From the NCBI GenBank assembly GCA_023053545.1, contig JAKZAN010000001.1, positions 2,066,565-2,130,564 of the forward strand: 64,000 bases of DNA, read 5' to 3'. The DNA is from Lepidurus packardi (lineage: Eukaryota > Arthropoda > Branchiopoda > Notostraca > Triopsidae). The notes under the pieces are model-generated. The model saw only the letters and a list, made by a program, of their open reading frames with translations, ran no database searches and had not been told where the DNA came from. This document shows, piece after piece, positions 61,993-64,000 of the stretch (positions are counted from its first letter, which is position 1; each line of letters starts with the position of its first letter). Both the position numbers and the translations under genes were made by a program.

Positions 61993-62339
61993 TTTGGCTT
62001 GATGAACACACTGGATGCCACACGTCATCAAACTTTTTCATTTGATTGTATTTTTTATTCTTAGATGGCACCACCAAAACGTTTGTGCAAGCTGGAGGTT
62101 CTTCGATTTAAAAAAAAAATGTTCGAAAGTTATTAAACTTTTGTATTAGGTCAGGTCTCCTTTCGAATGAAAATTAAAACGTCTCGCTGTACATAATCCA
62201 AATAATTTACTTTTTAAGAATTTGGATTTAATGCAGTTTTTCAAAATTTAATCCTTCACACTAAAATTCACTGTCGGGTACCTAAAGAATATCGGGATAA
62301 CCATATTGTTCACAATTCTAAGTATTTTAGTTATCTTTA
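61993..62339. other. Spacer between NADK2 and the thioredoxin gene
   Basis: AT-rich, 347 bp, between the NADK2 stop and the start of the next gene on the same strand. An in-frame upstream ATG (62028) exists but would bury the signal peptide, so 61992 is preferred. Confidence 0.5.
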
Positions 62340-63990
62340 CTAAGTCTCGTTTAAAACCACGGTTTTCAGAGCATCTTCTTCCCGCAAGTCTATGATGGCT
62401 TTTGTTCCGTCATTAAACCGAAAGGAAAGCCCGCCATCGATTACAAGGCAAGCATCAAAACATCGAGAACGAACTTCGATTTTCGTAGCAAAGCCACGTG
62501 GCTTCCTTTCGCCAGGCACTGGCAAAGTACCATCAGAGACTGGATCTCGTATCGTATACCCCATCATGGACACCTCTAATTAGAAGAGGAAATTATGATG
62601 AAATTTATGAAAACTAATTTACCGTTTGGCTTACCAGGAGAAAATATAAGATCGTTGTTAAATCTTCCCGTTATTTTATCCACTAGGCGCGAGTCTCGCG
62701 GGTCAAGAGGTAAACCCGTTTCTTCTTTAACAATCGTGAGCAATTCCGCGACGCTGACATGCGTAAGTTTGTTAATATTAAAGGTCCAGGACGTTGAACC
62801 AGTGCCTGTGCAAATGCACAAGCCCGAACTTTTGACTTTGGACCGTTCGCCGTCATTCGCCGAAAGCTCATAATACGAAACCCGAGCAGAAAGCGTTTCT
62901 CCAATGAAAACCTAATCACAAAATAAATTTTTTAAATTCGTTTTTGCTGCTTCTCTTCGTTTAAAAGTTTAAATCTATACTAAACTTACCTCGTTCAAGG
63001 CCAAAACCGGAAGCACACGTCGACTAGGCGAAGTGCCTGCAGGGCCTGGGGAATTTGCTTTGAACTGCTCTTGAAGGCAATCCATAAACCTACCAAACAC
63101 AAGTTTGATTAATTTGAAACTTAACATACAAGGACAATATACCGATACTCTGGGAAGTCTAATTGCTGATCATGGAGTTCGACTGGTGGCTCGTAAATGG
63201 TATCCCCTATTAACGTGACTCGGAGCCTCTTCCGGTACATCCACCGAAACTTTTCCTAATCAGAAAGCAATGAACATAAAAAAATAACTTTAGAACTTTG
63301 GGCTGTACCTCTCTCAGTTTGTCCACGGCTTCCCGGACTTGAGACGAGTATTTCTTGGGCAAACAAAGATATCCTTCGGAGCGAGTTGGGTCACTGTTAA
63401 AGCCAATAACAGGCTTTTCACAGCCGGTAATCCTACTAGCAGCTAGGAGAAATGTACCGTCCCCTCCCGTAGTTATTACAGCGTCCGCCCACTGAATGTT
63501 CTCTTCGTTATAGTCAAAACGCGTGACGACTTTGGTTTCGATGCCTTTTTCTTGCAAGGTTTGATTGACTATATCCTCGCAATTCTTATGGATGTTATGA
63601 TGATACAGGAGCATCTTGTAGTCCGAACCCCTCTTTTTTAGGGCTTCTTCGAGCTCCTGTTCGCTTAAATCGGCATGACGACGCTTTTCAAACTCATATC
63701 GGCTTAGTTTTGTGAGTATTAAAATCTTTTTTGGATTGAACACTGCCGGTTCAGTAACAGTCTTGCGAAAGTATGGCTCCGATTGTTCATTTCTTGTTGA
63801 CATTTGCTTTAAACCTACGAAATTATATAGCTAAATTATATCGCTAATACTAACTGAAGCTGGTGCGGTTTTAAGTAAATCTTAATAATTCGGGTTTCTT
63901 ACCCAGGCGCGGCGAATGTGTCCTCTTTGTGTAATTTACAGTCTGACACCAGTTTCTGATATGTGGAATCCATCTTACGCACCAGCCCAT
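62340..63990 (-). CDS. NADK2: NAD kinase 2, mitochondrial
   Basis: NADK2 phosphorylates NAD+ to NADP+ in mitochondria. Six exons (63990-63903, 63814-63309, 63255-63143, 63089-62990, 62911-62635, 62575-62340) join in frame to 439 residues. The first exon supplies an Arg/Lys/Trp-rich, acid-poor leader (MGWCVRWIPHIRNWCQ), fitting a mitochondrial transit peptide; a second ATG opens exon 2 at codon 34. The NAD-binding motif TTGGDGTFLLAAS lies at about 144-156. Other landmarks shared with human NADK2 are SRYEFEKRRHADLSEQEL, GFNSDPTRSEGYLCLP, FRWMYRKRLRV, VLALNEVFIGE, CTGTGSTSW and, near the end, RSRCFDACLVIDGG. Length matches the family. The start codon is only 11 bases from the window edge, so the promoter is outside. 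Confidence 0.96.
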
Positions 63991-64000
63991 TACTCTTTTC

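Noticed and set aside
63903-63990. Alternative NADK2 start at ATGGATTCC within exon 1
   Set aside because: That frame ends in phase 2 and meets a stop after the splice; the ATG at 63990 keeps frame and gives a transit-like leader.

Overview
The window is nuclear DNA of an arthropod, most likely a pancrustacean; I cannot name the lineage. The evidence is a neuropeptide F precursor ending in RPRF-amide, a TANC protein with the RING finger known from insect Rolling pebbles 7, roadkill/SPOP, orb/CPEB1 and Rab11 genes, GT-AG introns mostly 50-350 bp long, and an AT-rich background. There is no bacterial or viral gene content. Exon boundaries below were placed by eye from splice signals; nearly all junctions keep phase and the joined products match known families.

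Layout. 1-1447 (-): 5' part of tropomodulin, running off the left edge. 4031-5230 (+): neuropeptide F. 5777-16671 (-): TANC/rols, with RING, P-loop ATPase, ankyrin and TPR exons; its N-terminus was not found. 16.7-26.8 kb: gene-poor DNA with CRE octamers and a diverged direct repeat. 26853-27190 (+): small coiled-coil gene. 28077-31399: PIF/Harbinger DNA transposon with about 340 bp terminal inverted repeats, an intact MADF-type accessory gene and a transposase broken by two frameshifts and a stop. 33.1-38.7 kb (-): a previously unannotated-looking small basic protein gene built from phase-compatible exons, apparently with two alternative 3' ends. 37.4-42.9 kb (+): roadkill/SPOP with a long poly-serine leader.

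From 44.5 kb to the right edge the window is a dense housekeeping block: ZIP zinc transporter (+), STRAD pseudokinase (-), CPEB1/orb (+), PGAP3 (-), a 129-residue coiled-coil protein (-), PEX11-gamma (+), ATP synthase subunit c (+), Rab11 (+), a two-domain transmembrane thioredoxin protein (-) and mitochondrial NAD kinase 2 (-, start codon 11 bases from the edge). Pairs are divergent (STRAD/CPEB, coiled-coil/PEX11) or convergent (ZIP/STRAD, CPEB/PGAP3, Rab11/thioredoxin).

The genes do not form one pathway. Loose themes are muscle/cytoskeleton (tropomodulin, rols, perhaps the basic-protein gene), membrane traffic and ER (Rab11, PGAP3, thioredoxin protein) and mitochondria (subunit c, NADK2). 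The least explained items are the multi-exon gene at 33-39 kb, the CRE-rich duplicated segment upstream of TANC, and the transposon that keeps its accessory protein intact while its transposase is dead.
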